DNA of 64,000 bases from NCBI RefSeq assembly GCF_002162375.1, contig NZ_CP021425.1, positions 1-64,000 of the forward strand. The letters are read 5' to 3'. The notes under the pieces are model-generated. The model was given only the letters and a program-made list of their open reading frames with translations. It was not told the DNA's origin and made no database searches. How positions within the stretch are numbered: position 1 is the stretch's first letter; every line of letters starts with the position of its first letter. A program made the position numbers and the translations under genes. This document shows, piece after piece, positions 39,298-48,686 of this stretch. The DNA comes from Oleiphilus messinensis (GTDB lineage Bacteria > Pseudomonadota > Gammaproteobacteria > Pseudomonadales > Oleiphilaceae).

Positions 39298-39804
39298 TCA
39301 GGCCCGGATTTTGTGTTGTTTTTCGAGCTTTTTACGAATTCGGGTGCGTTTCAGGTTGCTGAGGTAATCGACAAACAATTTGCCATTTAAATGATCCAGC
39401 TCGTGCTGAATACACACTGCCAGTAACCCTTCTGCTTCCAGCTCATAGGGATTACCATCACGATCCAGGGCTTTCAACAGGACATGATCAATACGTGTGA
39501 CCGGTTCATAAAATCCTGGCACGGACAGGCAACCTTCCTGCATTTCATGGGGATCACCCGCAAGCACGGTGAAGGATGGATTGATCAGTGTCAGCGGTTC
39601 ACTGCGATCTTCGGAGACATCGATCACGACAATGCGCTGGTGAATATCGACTTGCGTTGCCGCGAGCCCGATTCCGGGGGCTTCATACATGGTTTCGAAC
39701 ATGTCATCGACGATTTTCCGGATTTCGTCGTCCACTTTTTCCACGGGTTTGGCAATGGTTCGTAGTCGTGGATCTGGAAATTCGAGTATGTTGAGAATGC
39801 TCAT
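39298..39804 (-). CDS. def: Peptide deformylase
   Basis: 168 residues with all three family motifs: [15 protein letters not shown] and QHELDHL (metal ligands Cys and two His). Removes the N-terminal formyl group from new proteins. The gap to fmt is about 216 bases and contains no gene. Confidence 0.98.
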   Translation of the reverse strand: MSILNILEFPDPRLRTIAKPVEKVDDEIRKIVDDMFETMYEAPGIGLAATQVDIHQRIVVIDVSEDRSEPLTLINPSFTVLAGDPHEMQEGCLSVPGFYEPVTRIDHVLLKALDRDGNPYELEAEGLLAVCIQHELDHLNGKLFVDYLSNLKRTRIRKKLEKQHKIRA

Positions 39805-40312
39805 GAGAAAGTTCTGTGCCCTGGTTTATATAATGAAAATACAACATATTTACTAGATAATCGGTGACTTAGACTTCATATTTCGGGTCATTTCGACTTT
39901 TTTTTGGTACCAGTCACGATATCACTGCTACTATTATCTATTAGAGCTGGAAAGAGTACAAATTATCTCCAGTATTCGTGCCAAGGACAACTGCCATTTG
40001 CCTTGTTTGTCGTGATTGTTGTACTTGTCGTGTTGATCGTTCGGCCACAGCGGTGACCGGGGATGCTGACGGCTAACTTGTACATTGAACTGAATGCCAG
40101 ACCAAGAACTGAGCGTTAGACCAAGAATTGAATGTCAGATTAAGTGTGGCAACCTGGTTCACAATTTCAAGGTCTTTTATTGAGAATTGGAATTCGATCA
40201 CGACAATTTCGAATGCTGATCTAAACTTAGGAAAATAACTCAGGATGTCCGGCGTTAAGCTGGATATTCAATGACTTCCCTGCTTATGACAAGAGAATGA
40301 AAGGGACATAAC
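39805..40312. other. Intergenic region between def and the LysM gene
   Basis: 508 bases between divergent genes; it should hold both promoters. No coding frame. It contains a degenerate three-unit 19-bp repeat described separately. I do not see a convincing -35/-10 pair. Confidence 0.5.
40082..40138 (+). repeat. Degenerate 19-bp tandem repeat, three units
   Basis: Units at 40082-40100, 40101-40119 and 40120-40138 share A-CAAGAA-TGA--G--AG; the second and third start ACCAAGAA. No known function. Confidence 0.6.
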
Positions 40313-41338
40313 ATGCGGAAACTGTTGCACGTGGTAGCAGCCTTGATGATTTCGGTGAGTACGGCTTGGGCCCAGCCGGATCTAAAGGCAAATCATCCGG
40401 AAACCTATACGGTTGTCAAAGGCGATACCCTTTGGGATATATCGTCTCGCTTTTTGGATTCACCGTGGTTGTGGCCGGAGATTTGGCACGCCAATCCTCA
40501 AGTAGACAACCCTCACCTCATTTATCCGGGTGATGTACTGGGGTTGATCTATGTGGAAGGCAAACCAAAACTGACGATGATCAGTCGAGGCGAAGCCAGC
40601 CGCACAGTCAAATTGACACCGAAAGCGCGTATTACGCCACTTGATACCGCCATTCCGGCCATTCCGCTGGATGCGATCAGCAGCTTTCTGACGGGGACCC
40701 GGATTGTCGAACCCGCTGACTTAAATACCGCCCCTTATGTCTTGATTGGTAAAGATGGACATCTTGTTACGGGAGCGGGTGATACGGTTTATGCCCGTGG
40801 TGATCTGTCGGAGGGTCAGTCGGTCGGTATATTCCGGGAAGGCAAGCGCTACGTTGACCCAGATACCAGTGAGTTCCTGGGTCTGGAAGCCCGGGAAATC
40901 GGTATGGCCCGGGTCGAGGCGGTAAATGGTGAAGTAGTCACGCTCAAGGTGCAACGCACCCGTGAAGAAATTCTTCAGGGAGATCGTATTCTGCCCACGG
41001 ATGATCGAATTATCACCAGCACCTATCATCCCTCTTCCCCCAAAGCAGACATCACTGGCCGTATGATCAGTGTACTTAACGGGGTGCGAAACATCGGTCA
41101 GTATGATGTTGTGGTGATCGACAAAGGATCACGTGACGGGGTTGAAGAAGGTAATGTTTTTGCCGTTTACCGAAAAGGCGGATTGGTTCGTGATCCAATA
41201 ACCACGGAGCGAATCGAATTACCGTCGGAACGTGCCGGGGTGTTCATGGTATTCCGTATATTCGAAAAGGTCAGTTATGGCCTGGTGCTCAGAGCGACAT
41301 TGCCATTAGCCATTGGTGATGAAGTGCGTAAGCCCTAA
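40313..41338 (+). CDS. Exported LysM-domain protein
   Basis: 341 residues. Signal peptide MRKLLHVVAALMISVSTAWA, then one LysM domain (TYTVVKGDTLWDISSRF ... WLWPEIWHANPQVDNPHLIYPGDVL, about 31-85) that binds peptidoglycan. The rest (about 100-341) is a beta-rich domain without a named family. Position between def and dprA equals PA0020 in Pseudomonas, so it is part of the core order. ATG follows AAAGGGACATAAC. Confidence 0.92.
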   Translation: MRKLLHVVAALMISVSTAWAQPDLKANHPETYTVVKGDTLWDISSRFLDSPWLWPEIWHANPQVDNPHLIYPGDVLGLIYVEGKPKLTMISRGEASRTVKLTPKARITPLDTAIPAIPLDAISSFLTGTRIVEPADLNTAPYVLIGKDGHLVTGAGDTVYARGDLSEGQSVGIFREGKRYVDPDTSEFLGLEAREIGMARVEAVNGEVVTLKVQRTREEILQGDRILPTDDRIITSTYHPSSPKADITGRMISVLNGVRNIGQYDVVVIDKGSRDGVEEGNVFAVYRKGGLVRDPITTERIELPSERAGVFMVFRIFEKVSYGLVLRATLPLAIGDEVRKP

Positions 41339-41394
41339 TGTTCGCGATTTCTCGGGTACGCCTTTAAATTGAAGCGGCCTTTCCTATAAAATAT

Positions 41395-41427
41395 AAAACC
41401 GGTCTTTTGTGACCGGTTTTTTTATGG
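41395..41427 (+). terminator. Rho-independent terminator after the LysM gene
   Basis: Ten-bp perfect stem, arms AAAACCGGTC (41395-41404) and GACCGGTTTT (41411-41420), followed by TTT. It lies 57 bases after the stop. Confidence 0.92.
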
Positions 41428-41466
41428 CTGGGTAGCGGATAAATCAGAACAAGGATGTAGTGACCG

Positions 41467-42645
41467 ATGGAATTGGATTTAGAGAGTCAGTGTTGGCTTT
41501 TTTTCAGCTTGTTAAAGGGGGTTGGCCCACGCAAGATTAGCCGCTTGCTGAGTGAATTTTCCACCCTGACCGAGGTCGTGAATGCGGATCGTAGCCGCTT
41601 ACGACAATTGGGATTGAGCTCTGAACAGATATCGGCGGTGGATGATTTCGTCTGTGCTCGTGAACCGGAACTATATCGTCAACATCGAGACAGAATTCAG
41701 ACCTGGCTTCAGCATCCTTCGAATACGCTGCTTCACCAGAATCATCCGGATTATCCTGCCCAACTGTTGCAGATCTATGACGCCCCTCTTGTGCTTTTTG
41801 CTGTGGGCGATTGTACCCGACTGATGTTGCCGCAATTGGCGATGGTGGGCAGTCGTCGTGCATCACCTGCAGGGCTAGATGCGGCTTACCATTTTGCGCG
41901 CGAATTGTCCCGCGGGGGAATCACTATCACCAGTGGTTTTGCCTATGGTATTGATACCCGCGCACACCAGGGGGCGTTGTTGGGCTCGGGAGGTACAATC
42001 GCCGTATTGGGCACGGGGGCTGATGTCTGTTATCCGGCGCAGAACCGGAAATTGTTCGACACATTGCCTGAAAATGGGGTCATTGTTTCCGAGTTCCCTT
42101 TGGGTACTGCGCCTCAGGCGCGGCAGTTTCCGAAACGGAATCGTTTGATCAGTGGCTTGGCTGCGGGTGTTCTGGTGGTGGAAGCAAGCTTGAAAAGTGG
42201 CTCGTTAATTACTGCCCGAACGGCTCTGGAACAGAACCGCGAGGTATTTGCGCTGCCCGGGTCGATTCAGAATCCGATGGCTAAAGGTTGTCATCAATTG
42301 ATCAAACAGGGTGCCAAGCTCGTTGATGATGTCTATGATATTCTCGATAATTGGCAAAGCCTGTTCAGTTTTCAGATACAACTGTGTCAGTCTCGTCCGT
42401 CAGTGCGAATTGAGTCAGATCATTCGGCTGCTCCGAAATTGGAGAGCATGCCTGCAAAATCACAAGGGGATCTGACTGAACGGGAACAGGCGTTGCTGAA
42501 TGTGATGGGTTACGATATTGAAATCCCGGACCAATTGATCGCAAGAGCCAGTGCCCCGGCCCATGAAGTGATGCAGGATCTGGTGATGCTGGAACTGAAA
42601 GACTATATTGAGTCCGTAAGCGGTGGTTATCGAAAACGAATGTAA
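41467..42645 (+). CDS. dprA: DNA-processing protein DprA (Smf)
   Basis: 392 residues. Rossmann-like DprA core: LAMVGSRRASPAGLDAAYHFAREL, TSGFAYGIDTRAHQGAL, VLGTGADVCYPAQN, SEFPLG and FPKRNRLISGLA, with a C-terminal winged-helix segment. Protects incoming single-stranded DNA and loads RecA in transformation. Located between the LysM gene and tsaC as expected. Start ATG 41467. Confidence 0.96.
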   Translation: MELDLESQCWLFFSLLKGVGPRKISRLLSEFSTLTEVVNADRSRLRQLGLSSEQISAVDDFVCAREPELYRQHRDRIQTWLQHPSNTLLHQNHPDYPAQLLQIYDAPLVLFAVGDCTRLMLPQLAMVGSRRASPAGLDAAYHFARELSRGGITITSGFAYGIDTRAHQGALLGSGGTIAVLGTGADVCYPAQNRKLFDTLPENGVIVSEFPLGTAPQARQFPKRNRLISGLAAGVLVVEASLKSGSLITARTALEQNREVFALPGSIQNPMAKGCHQLIKQGAKLVDDVYDILDNWQSLFSFQIQLCQSRPSVRIESDHSAAPKLESMPAKSQGDLTEREQALLNVMGYDIEIPDQLIARASAPAHEVMQDLVMLELKDYIESVSGGYRKRM

Positions 42646-42689
42646 AGCCCCGCGCAAGATTTAATCATCATAAAGAAACAGGTGTTTGC

Positions 42690-43241
42690 TTGAGCGAGAT
42701 ACACATTTCCAAAGCGGTAAATACTCTCAAAACCGGTGGTGTAATTGCCTACCCTACGGAAGCGGTTTGGGGTCTCGGGTGTAATCCCTATGATAAGCAG
42801 GCATTTCAGACTATTTTGACCCTCAAAGGCCGTCCGCTGGAAAAAGGTGTTATCTTGATATCCGGCGTCAAGGCGCATTTTGCTCAACTACTGGAGCCAC
42901 TTACCGAGGCTCAACGTGCGCTGGTTGAGTCGCATTGGCCCGGACCCACCACGTTCCTGCTGCCGGATTCGATGGGACTACCGAGCTGGATAAAAGGTCG
43001 ATTTAGTACCGTAGCCTGTCGATTTACCCAACACCCGCTGGTGGGCGAAGTGACTCGTCGTTTCGGCGCGCCAATTGTGTCGACATCGGCAAATCCAGGC
43101 GGGCGACCACCTGCTCGATCGTCATTTCAGGTCCGGCGGTATTTCACTGATCAGCTGGATTATATCCTGCCGGGTCAGACCAGCAACTTACAATCTCCGA
43201 GCCAGATCATCGATTTGCGCACCGGGAAACGTCTTCGTTAA
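42690..43241 (+). CDS. tsaC: Threonylcarbamoyl-AMP synthase (TsaC/YrdC type)
   Basis: 183 residues: GGVIAYPTEAVWGLGCNPYD, LKGRPLEKGVILISG, WPGPTTFLLP and APIVSTSANPGGRPP are family marks. Makes the carbamoyl-adenylate for t6A37 in tRNA. The start is TTG 42690. hemF follows after 18 bases. Confidence 0.95.
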   Translation: MSEIHISKAVNTLKTGGVIAYPTEAVWGLGCNPYDKQAFQTILTLKGRPLEKGVILISGVKAHFAQLLEPLTEAQRALVESHWPGPTTFLLPDSMGLPSWIKGRFSTVACRFTQHPLVGEVTRRFGAPIVSTSANPGGRPPARSSFQVRRYFTDQLDYILPGQTSNLQSPSQIIDLRTGKRLR

Positions 43242-43256
43242 ACAGAAAGAATCTAA

Positions 43257-44210
<954 letters not shown>

Positions 44211-44272
44211 GACTGGTCTCGACCTTTCATTTGATTGCTGTAATTAATATACCATCAACAGGAGATCCGATT

Positions 44273-45103
44273 ATGGATTTGTATGCGGTTTTCGGAAATC
44301 CGATTGGCCACAGTAAGTCACCGTTTATCCACAGTGAATTCGCAAAGCAGACTGGAGAAGCACTTGAATATACCGCCGTGCAAGCGCCTTTGGACAGTTT
44401 CGCGGCGGAGGTGGAGGTGTTTTTCAACGGTGGCGGAAAAGGTATTAATGTGACGGTTCCCTTCAAGGAGCAGGCTTGGCAATGGGTTCAACAGCGTGCA
44501 GAGCGAGCAGAACTGGCGGGTGCGGTTAATACAATTTATCGTGATTCCAGTGGTATTTATGTTGGCGATAATACCGATGGCAAGGGATTAGTGACCGATT
44601 TGCAGGTGAATAACAAGGTGCAATTGGCGAACAAAAACATTTTGGTTTTAGGCGCCGGTGGTGCTGTTAAAGGGGTGTTGAAGCCGCTTCTGGATTGTGC
44701 CCCCAAACAGATCGTGATTGCCAACAGAACCGTGTCAAAAGCCGAAGGCCTGCAACGCAAATTCGCTGAGTTTGGTTCAGTTCGTGCCTGTAGTTTTGCT
44801 GACGCAGCAGAGCACCTTGGCCAGGGTGAAGCATTTGATGTCATTATCAATGGTACCTCTGCAAGCCTGGCGGGTGATGTGCCGCCGATATCCGGTGCCC
44901 TTATCAATGCGGATACGGTTGTCTATGACATGATGTATAGTGCTGATTTGACCGCATTTAATGCCTGGGCAAAAAAGCAGGGTGCACTGCAGCTGATTGA
45001 CGGTTTGGGTATGTTGGTTGAACAGGCTGCAGAGTCCTTTTACCTGTGGCGTGGAGTCCGGCCGGACACTGCCGCAGTCATGGCAAGTTTGCGCGCGCTG
45101 TAA
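44273..45103 (+). CDS. aroE: Shikimate dehydrogenase
   Basis: 276 residues. Substrate site AVFGNPIGHSKSP, catalytic NVTVPFKEQ, NTDGKGLV and the NADP-binding VLGAGGAVKGVLKPL. Reduces 3-dehydroshikimate. ATG 44273 is behind AGGAGATCCG; the open frame extends 14 codons upstream without a ribosome site. Confidence 0.97.
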   Translation: MDLYAVFGNPIGHSKSPFIHSEFAKQTGEALEYTAVQAPLDSFAAEVEVFFNGGGKGINVTVPFKEQAWQWVQQRAERAELAGAVNTIYRDSSGIYVGDNTDGKGLVTDLQVNNKVQLANKNILVLGAGGAVKGVLKPLLDCAPKQIVIANRTVSKAEGLQRKFAEFGSVRACSFADAAEHLGQGEAFDVIINGTSASLAGDVPPISGALINADTVVYDMMYSADLTAFNAWAKKQGALQLIDGLGMLVEQAAESFYLWRGVRPDTAAVMASLRAL

Positions 45104-45191
45104 CAGAAGCCTATTCTGGTTAGCTTTGTCGTTATCCATCGTTGTTAAATTGATCTATGCTGTTCTTATGAGCAATGTGCCTGTGGAAAAC

Positions 45192-45263
45192 TTGTGGGCA
45201 TAATGTTTATACAGTGTGGGCATAGTGTGGACATAGGTATAGTGTGGACATAGCGTGGATATA
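45192..45263 (+). repeat. 11-bp tandem repeat upstream of and across the MotA-type start
   Basis: Units of consensus GTGTGGACATA at 45192, 45203 (degenerate), 45214, 45225, then a 6-base spacer GGTATA, 45242 and 45253. The last unit, GCGTGGATATA, contains the GTG start codon (45255) of the next gene. Two units (45225 and 45242) are identical. Confidence 0.85.
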
Positions 45264-46037
45264 GCAACCTTAATCGGATTATTTGCCGGAATCGCAATCG
45301 TACTACTGGCCATTGTGTCAGGGTCAGAGATTTGGGACTTTATCAATGGACCAGGTCTGGCGATTGTGGTTTTCGGCACCATGGCTGTCACTCTGATAAA
45401 GTTTCGACTTTCGACGGTCTGGGTATCCCTTCGACTGGCCCTGAAAACCGTATTTGTGGATCGGCTTGAGTCCCCTATCCTGCTGATTCAACATCTCAGC
45501 GATCTGGGTAAAGTGGTGCGCAAGGATGGCATTCTTGGCCTGGAACGGGTTGAAGTTGATCATCCCTTCCTGAAAAAAAGTATCGATCTGTGTGTGGATG
45601 GCCATCCACCGGAATTTGTCGAAGAAATCATGATGCTGGAAATCGAGCAATCCATGGAACGCTATGACACCGCAGAACGTATCTTCAGGGGGATCGGCGA
45701 CACCGCGCCGGCATTGGGTATGCTGGGTACCTTGGTGGGTCTGGTGCAGATGTTAAATAACATGGAGGATCCCAGCTCGATTGGCCCGGCGATGGCGATT
45801 GCCTTGCTGACCACTTTTTATGGTGCTTTTATCGCACAACTTGTCGCGCTGCCACTGGCGGAGAAGATGAGACTGAAGGCTTTGGATGAACACCGTAATA
45901 TGTCCCTTATTGCAACCAGTATGCAAAGCATCATCAAAGGTCAGAACCCGCGAGTGATTGGTGATATTCTCTCGACCTATCTGCCTCCGGTATTACGTGA
46001 TCAGTTGAATGCAGCGCAGGCCCGGGAGGAGATGTGA
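45255..46037 (+). CDS. MotA-family flagellar stator/ion-channel subunit
   Basis: 260 residues with four predicted membrane helices (about 5-22, 33-52, 150-172, 183-204) and the cytoplasmic loop containing LESPILLIQHLSDLGKVVRKDGILGLE. GDTAPALGMLGTLVGLVQML and AIALLTTFYGAFIAQL are the MotA/PomA pore helices. It partners the MotB gene that overlaps by 4 bases. GTG start lies in a tandem repeat and has no classical ribosome site. Closer in look to the sodium-driven PomA class, though ion use cannot be proven. Confidence 0.88.
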   Translation: MDIATLIGLFAGIAIVLLAIVSGSEIWDFINGPGLAIVVFGTMAVTLIKFRLSTVWVSLRLALKTVFVDRLESPILLIQHLSDLGKVVRKDGILGLERVEVDHPFLKKSIDLCVDGHPPEFVEEIMMLEIEQSMERYDTAERIFRGIGDTAPALGMLGTLVGLVQMLNNMEDPSSIGPAMAIALLTTFYGAFIAQLVALPLAEKMRLKALDEHRNMSLIATSMQSIIKGQNPRVIGDILSTYLPPVLRDQLNAAQAREEM

Positions 46038-46861
46038 TCCGCCCCCGTCGCCCGGCTCAGGAGTCGCCCGGTGCCAGTTGGATCATGACGTTTGCCGACT
46101 TGATGACGTTGTTGCTTACATTTTTTATTCTCCTGCTTTCTTTTTCCCAGATTGATGCCGATAAATACAAGATGATTGCGCAATCGATGTCAGTCTCCTT
46201 TGGTGTTTCCTGGATTCAGGGCAGTCCACCACCGATTATAATCTCCGAAGAAGCGGTACTCCCCCCTCCTGCTGAACCTACCGAAATTGAGGCTATTGTG
46301 CCCGACAGGCCCCAGACGACCGAAGTCAAACCGACTTCGGCAATGGAGCAGGAAGTCTCGAAAGCAAACGTCACTGTGGTGGATCCCAATGTTGAAACCC
46401 TGGCTGAAAACCTGATTCAGGAGTTGGAAACCGAAATCGCGTCCAACAGCCTGAGCGTGTCATACGATAATCGCAGAGTGATTGTCCGATTCTCTGAAGA
46501 TGCCACGTTTTCGTCTGGTAGCTCAGAACTGAAAATGGAAATGGATCCAATCATTATTCGCATTGTGGAAGCATTACGGCGTTGCCAGGGAGATATCATT
46601 GTTTCGGGTTACACGGATGATCGCCCAATCACCAGTCAACGTTTTCGATCCAACTGGGATTTGTCTGCTGCACGTGCGGTGAGTGTGGTGCACCAATTGC
46701 TGGAACAGGGTACCTTGGATCCGAACCGGATCATGGCCGCCGGTCATGCGGATACCAATCCCCTGGTAGTAAACGAAGATGCATTAAGCCGGGCTAAAAA
46801 TCGCCGTGTCGAAATCAAAATTTTCAACCCGGAATGTGAGGCCGGGACTGTGGTTTGGTAA
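46034..46861 (+). CDS. MotB-family stator protein with OmpA-like peptidoglycan-binding domain
   Basis: 275 residues. One membrane helix (about 17-38) with the ion-binding Asp in SWIMTFADLMTLLLTFF, a Pro/Glu-rich periplasmic linker (about 65-115), and an OmpA-type domain: YTDDRPITSQRFRSNWDLSAARAVSVV and GHADTNPLVVNEDALSRAKNRRVEIKI. Anchors the stator to the cell wall. GTG start overlapping the MotA stop. No flagellar genes are nearby, as usual for motAB pairs. Confidence 0.88.
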   Translation: MIRPRRPAQESPGASWIMTFADLMTLLLTFFILLLSFSQIDADKYKMIAQSMSVSFGVSWIQGSPPPIIISEEAVLPPPAEPTEIEAIVPDRPQTTEVKPTSAMEQEVSKANVTVVDPNVETLAENLIQELETEIASNSLSVSYDNRRVIVRFSEDATFSSGSSELKMEMDPIIIRIVEALRRCQGDIIVSGYTDDRPITSQRFRSNWDLSAARAVSVVHQLLEQGTLDPNRIMAAGHADTNPLVVNEDALSRAKNRRVEIKIFNPECEAGTVVW

Positions 46862-46943
46862 AGTCCTTTCCCAGGCGATGCATCTTTTGACCAGTAAATG
46901 TATAATGCCGGCCTCGAACGATATCAATTAAGGTGAGAACAGC

Positions 46944-47252
46944 ATGAGCGGACCTACGCAACCGAAAGTCATAGGCGAGTATTGGGATGATGACCGAATC
47001 AAAGGGTATCTTGAACTGAAACCCTACGATGATACTGCTGCAGATTATTGGGTGTTGGTCAAAGCCTATCAGGCTATGATTGCTTCTGATTTCAGTCGTT
47101 TCGTGACGTTTTTCATCGAGGCTGGACGTGATCTAAATGCACTGAGCCCGGTTGGTTTGACGATTCTGGATCTGGTGTCCGAGCACCAACGCAGTGAAGC
47201 TTATATCGAGTCACTGCAGGCAGCAGGCGCTAAACGCAGTACAGAGGTGTAA
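46944..47252 (+). CDS. PA4642-like conserved protein
   Basis: 102 residues resembling the PA4642 family of Pseudomonas and relatives: GEYWDDDRIKGYLELKPYD, DYWVLVKAYQAMIASDFSRFV, and DLNALSPVGLTILDLVSEH. Function unknown; the helical C-terminus recalls a single ankyrin-type repeat. Ribosome site AAGGTGAG. Ends at a terminator. Confidence 0.8.
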   Translation: MSGPTQPKVIGEYWDDDRIKGYLELKPYDDTAADYWVLVKAYQAMIASDFSRFVTFFIEAGRDLNALSPVGLTILDLVSEHQRSEAYIESLQAAGAKRSTEV

Positions 47253-47272
47253 TTCCTCAGCTGAATCGAGCA

Positions 47273-47303
47273 AAAAGTCCACGCATTGACGTGGACTTTT
47301 TTG
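47273..47303. terminator. Bidirectional terminator between the PA4642-like gene and hsp20
   Basis: Eleven-bp perfect stem, arms AAAAGTCCACG (47273-47283) and CGTGGACTTTT (47290-47300), loop CATTGA, T tract on the plus strand and A tract before it that serves the minus strand. Confidence 0.92.
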
Positions 47304-47372
47304 CTCCTGATTGTACCCGCACACGGCTAAATTCGGGAACGTACCTTGAATCTGACCTCAGGCACCTGCAAT

Positions 47373-47849
47373 TTAGTGAACCTTAACCTCAATGGATTTC
47401 GGTTTCTGCTCGGTTTTCTTTAGCAGTGTTAAGTCCAATATACCGTCTTTAAATTGTGCTTGAATGTCTTCTTCATTGACATGTTCAGGCAATGAGAAGG
47501 CGCGTGCAAAACTGCCGTAGCTGCGTTCGATGCGGTGATATTTAAAGTCTGATTGTTCCGCATTTTCCGTTTGTGTTACAGATTGACGTTCTCCCTGAAT
47601 GGTCAGGACGCCGTCTTTGACCGAGACTGAAATGGAATTTTTATCGACCCCGGGTAACTCGGCTTTTATGTGATAAGCCGTTGCCGATTCAGCGATATCC
47701 ACAGCTGGAATCCAGTCTGCTCTGTTTATCAGGTCTTTACCGCCGGTATAGCCTGAACCGGTTGTATTTTGGAGGTATCGGCCACTTCGATTGTATTGGT
47801 CCAACAATTGTTCGAGTTCGTGAAATGGGTTCCAACGTGAAATTGTCAT
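47373..47849 (-). CDS. Small heat-shock protein (Hsp20/alpha-crystallin)
   Basis: 158 residues. N-terminus MTISRWNPFHELEQLLDQ, then the alpha-crystallin domain (WIPAVDIAESATAYHIKAELPGV to LTLLKK) and a short tail with the I-x-V type contact SIEVKV. ATP-independent holdase chaperone. AGGAGAATTCCG precedes the ATG. Divergent from nothing nearby; own unit. Confidence 0.95.
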   Translation of the reverse strand: MTISRWNPFHELEQLLDQYNRSGRYLQNTTGSGYTGGKDLINRADWIPAVDIAESATAYHIKAELPGVDKNSISVSVKDGVLTIQGERQSVTQTENAEQSDFKYHRIERSYGSFARAFSLPEHVNEEDIQAQFKDGILDLTLLKKTEQKPKSIEVKVH

Positions 47850-48033
47850 ACGGAATTCTCCTCAAAGTTTGAAGTTCAACAAACGATGATAAAAATTGAT
47901 GTATCACAAAGCGTATCCGGGCCCGTCGCGCTTGTCTTCAATTCTTGATCAATGTCTGATTAATGAATAATGGCGGTCTCAATTGTTTTCAAGAGGGAAA
48001 CCGCAAAAATTTTTTGCCGGACTAATCGTCAGC

Positions 48034-48573
48034 TCAATCAGACGTTTCTGCTAAATGTAAGTTTTTCAGCTTTACATAGTTACTGGCCGTGTAAGGAAAA
48101 AAGCGTCGTTCTTTTTCTGTGACGGGTCGAATGCGTTTTGCCGGGGAACCCATATACAAATATCCACTTTCCAGCGTTTTACCCGGTGGAACCAGTGTTC
48201 CTGCGCCAATGATTACGTCATCCTCCACCACCGCGCCATCCATAATAATTGCGCCCATGCCAACCAGAACCCGGTTGCCAATGGTACAGCCATGTAACAA
48301 GGCTTTATGGCCTACAGTAACATCATCGCCGATGGTGAGCGGGAACCCGCCAGGGTTGAAATCGCTGGCATGCGTAATATGTAATACTGAGCCGTCTTGA
48401 ATACTGGTTCGTTGGCCAATCCGTATCCGGTGCATATCACCGCGAACAACGGTGAGTGGCCAGATTGAGCTGTCTGCGCCAATTTCTACGTCACCAATGA
48501 CAACTGCGGATGGGTCGATAAACACCTTTTCGCCCAACCGGGGGGTGATACCCTGATACGTTCGAATGGTCAT
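48034..48573 (-). CDS. Gamma-carbonic anhydrase-like hexapeptide protein
   Basis: 179 residues of left-handed beta-helix hexapeptide repeats (VVIGDVEIGADSSIWPLTVVRGD). Metal ligands of the family are visible: His in SVLHITHASD and the pair in VGHKALLHGC. Related to YrdA/CaiE proteins, some of which are active carbonic anhydrases while others are not. Divergent from prlC. Confidence 0.9.
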   Translation of the reverse strand: MTIRTYQGITPRLGEKVFIDPSAVVIGDVEIGADSSIWPLTVVRGDMHRIRIGQRTSIQDGSVLHITHASDFNPGGFPLTIGDDVTVGHKALLHGCTIGNRVLVGMGAIIMDGAVVEDDVIIGAGTLVPPGKTLESGYLYMGSPAKRIRPVTEKERRFFPYTASNYVKLKNLHLAETSD

Positions 48574-48686
48574 GGAAGCTCCTTTTTTGAAATTAAAATT
48601 GCAAATTCACCGTATGACGATGGCCGTTTGTATGTCATTATGCGCTATCAATTGAGAATAATTAAGATTCAGTACAGGAACGTCAC

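Noticed and set aside
40326-40341. TGTTGCACGTGGTAGC, similar to parS
   Set aside because: Four mismatches to the 16-bp palindrome and within a signal-peptide coding region; other CACGTG strings (31275, 35369, 49219, 8915) match even less.
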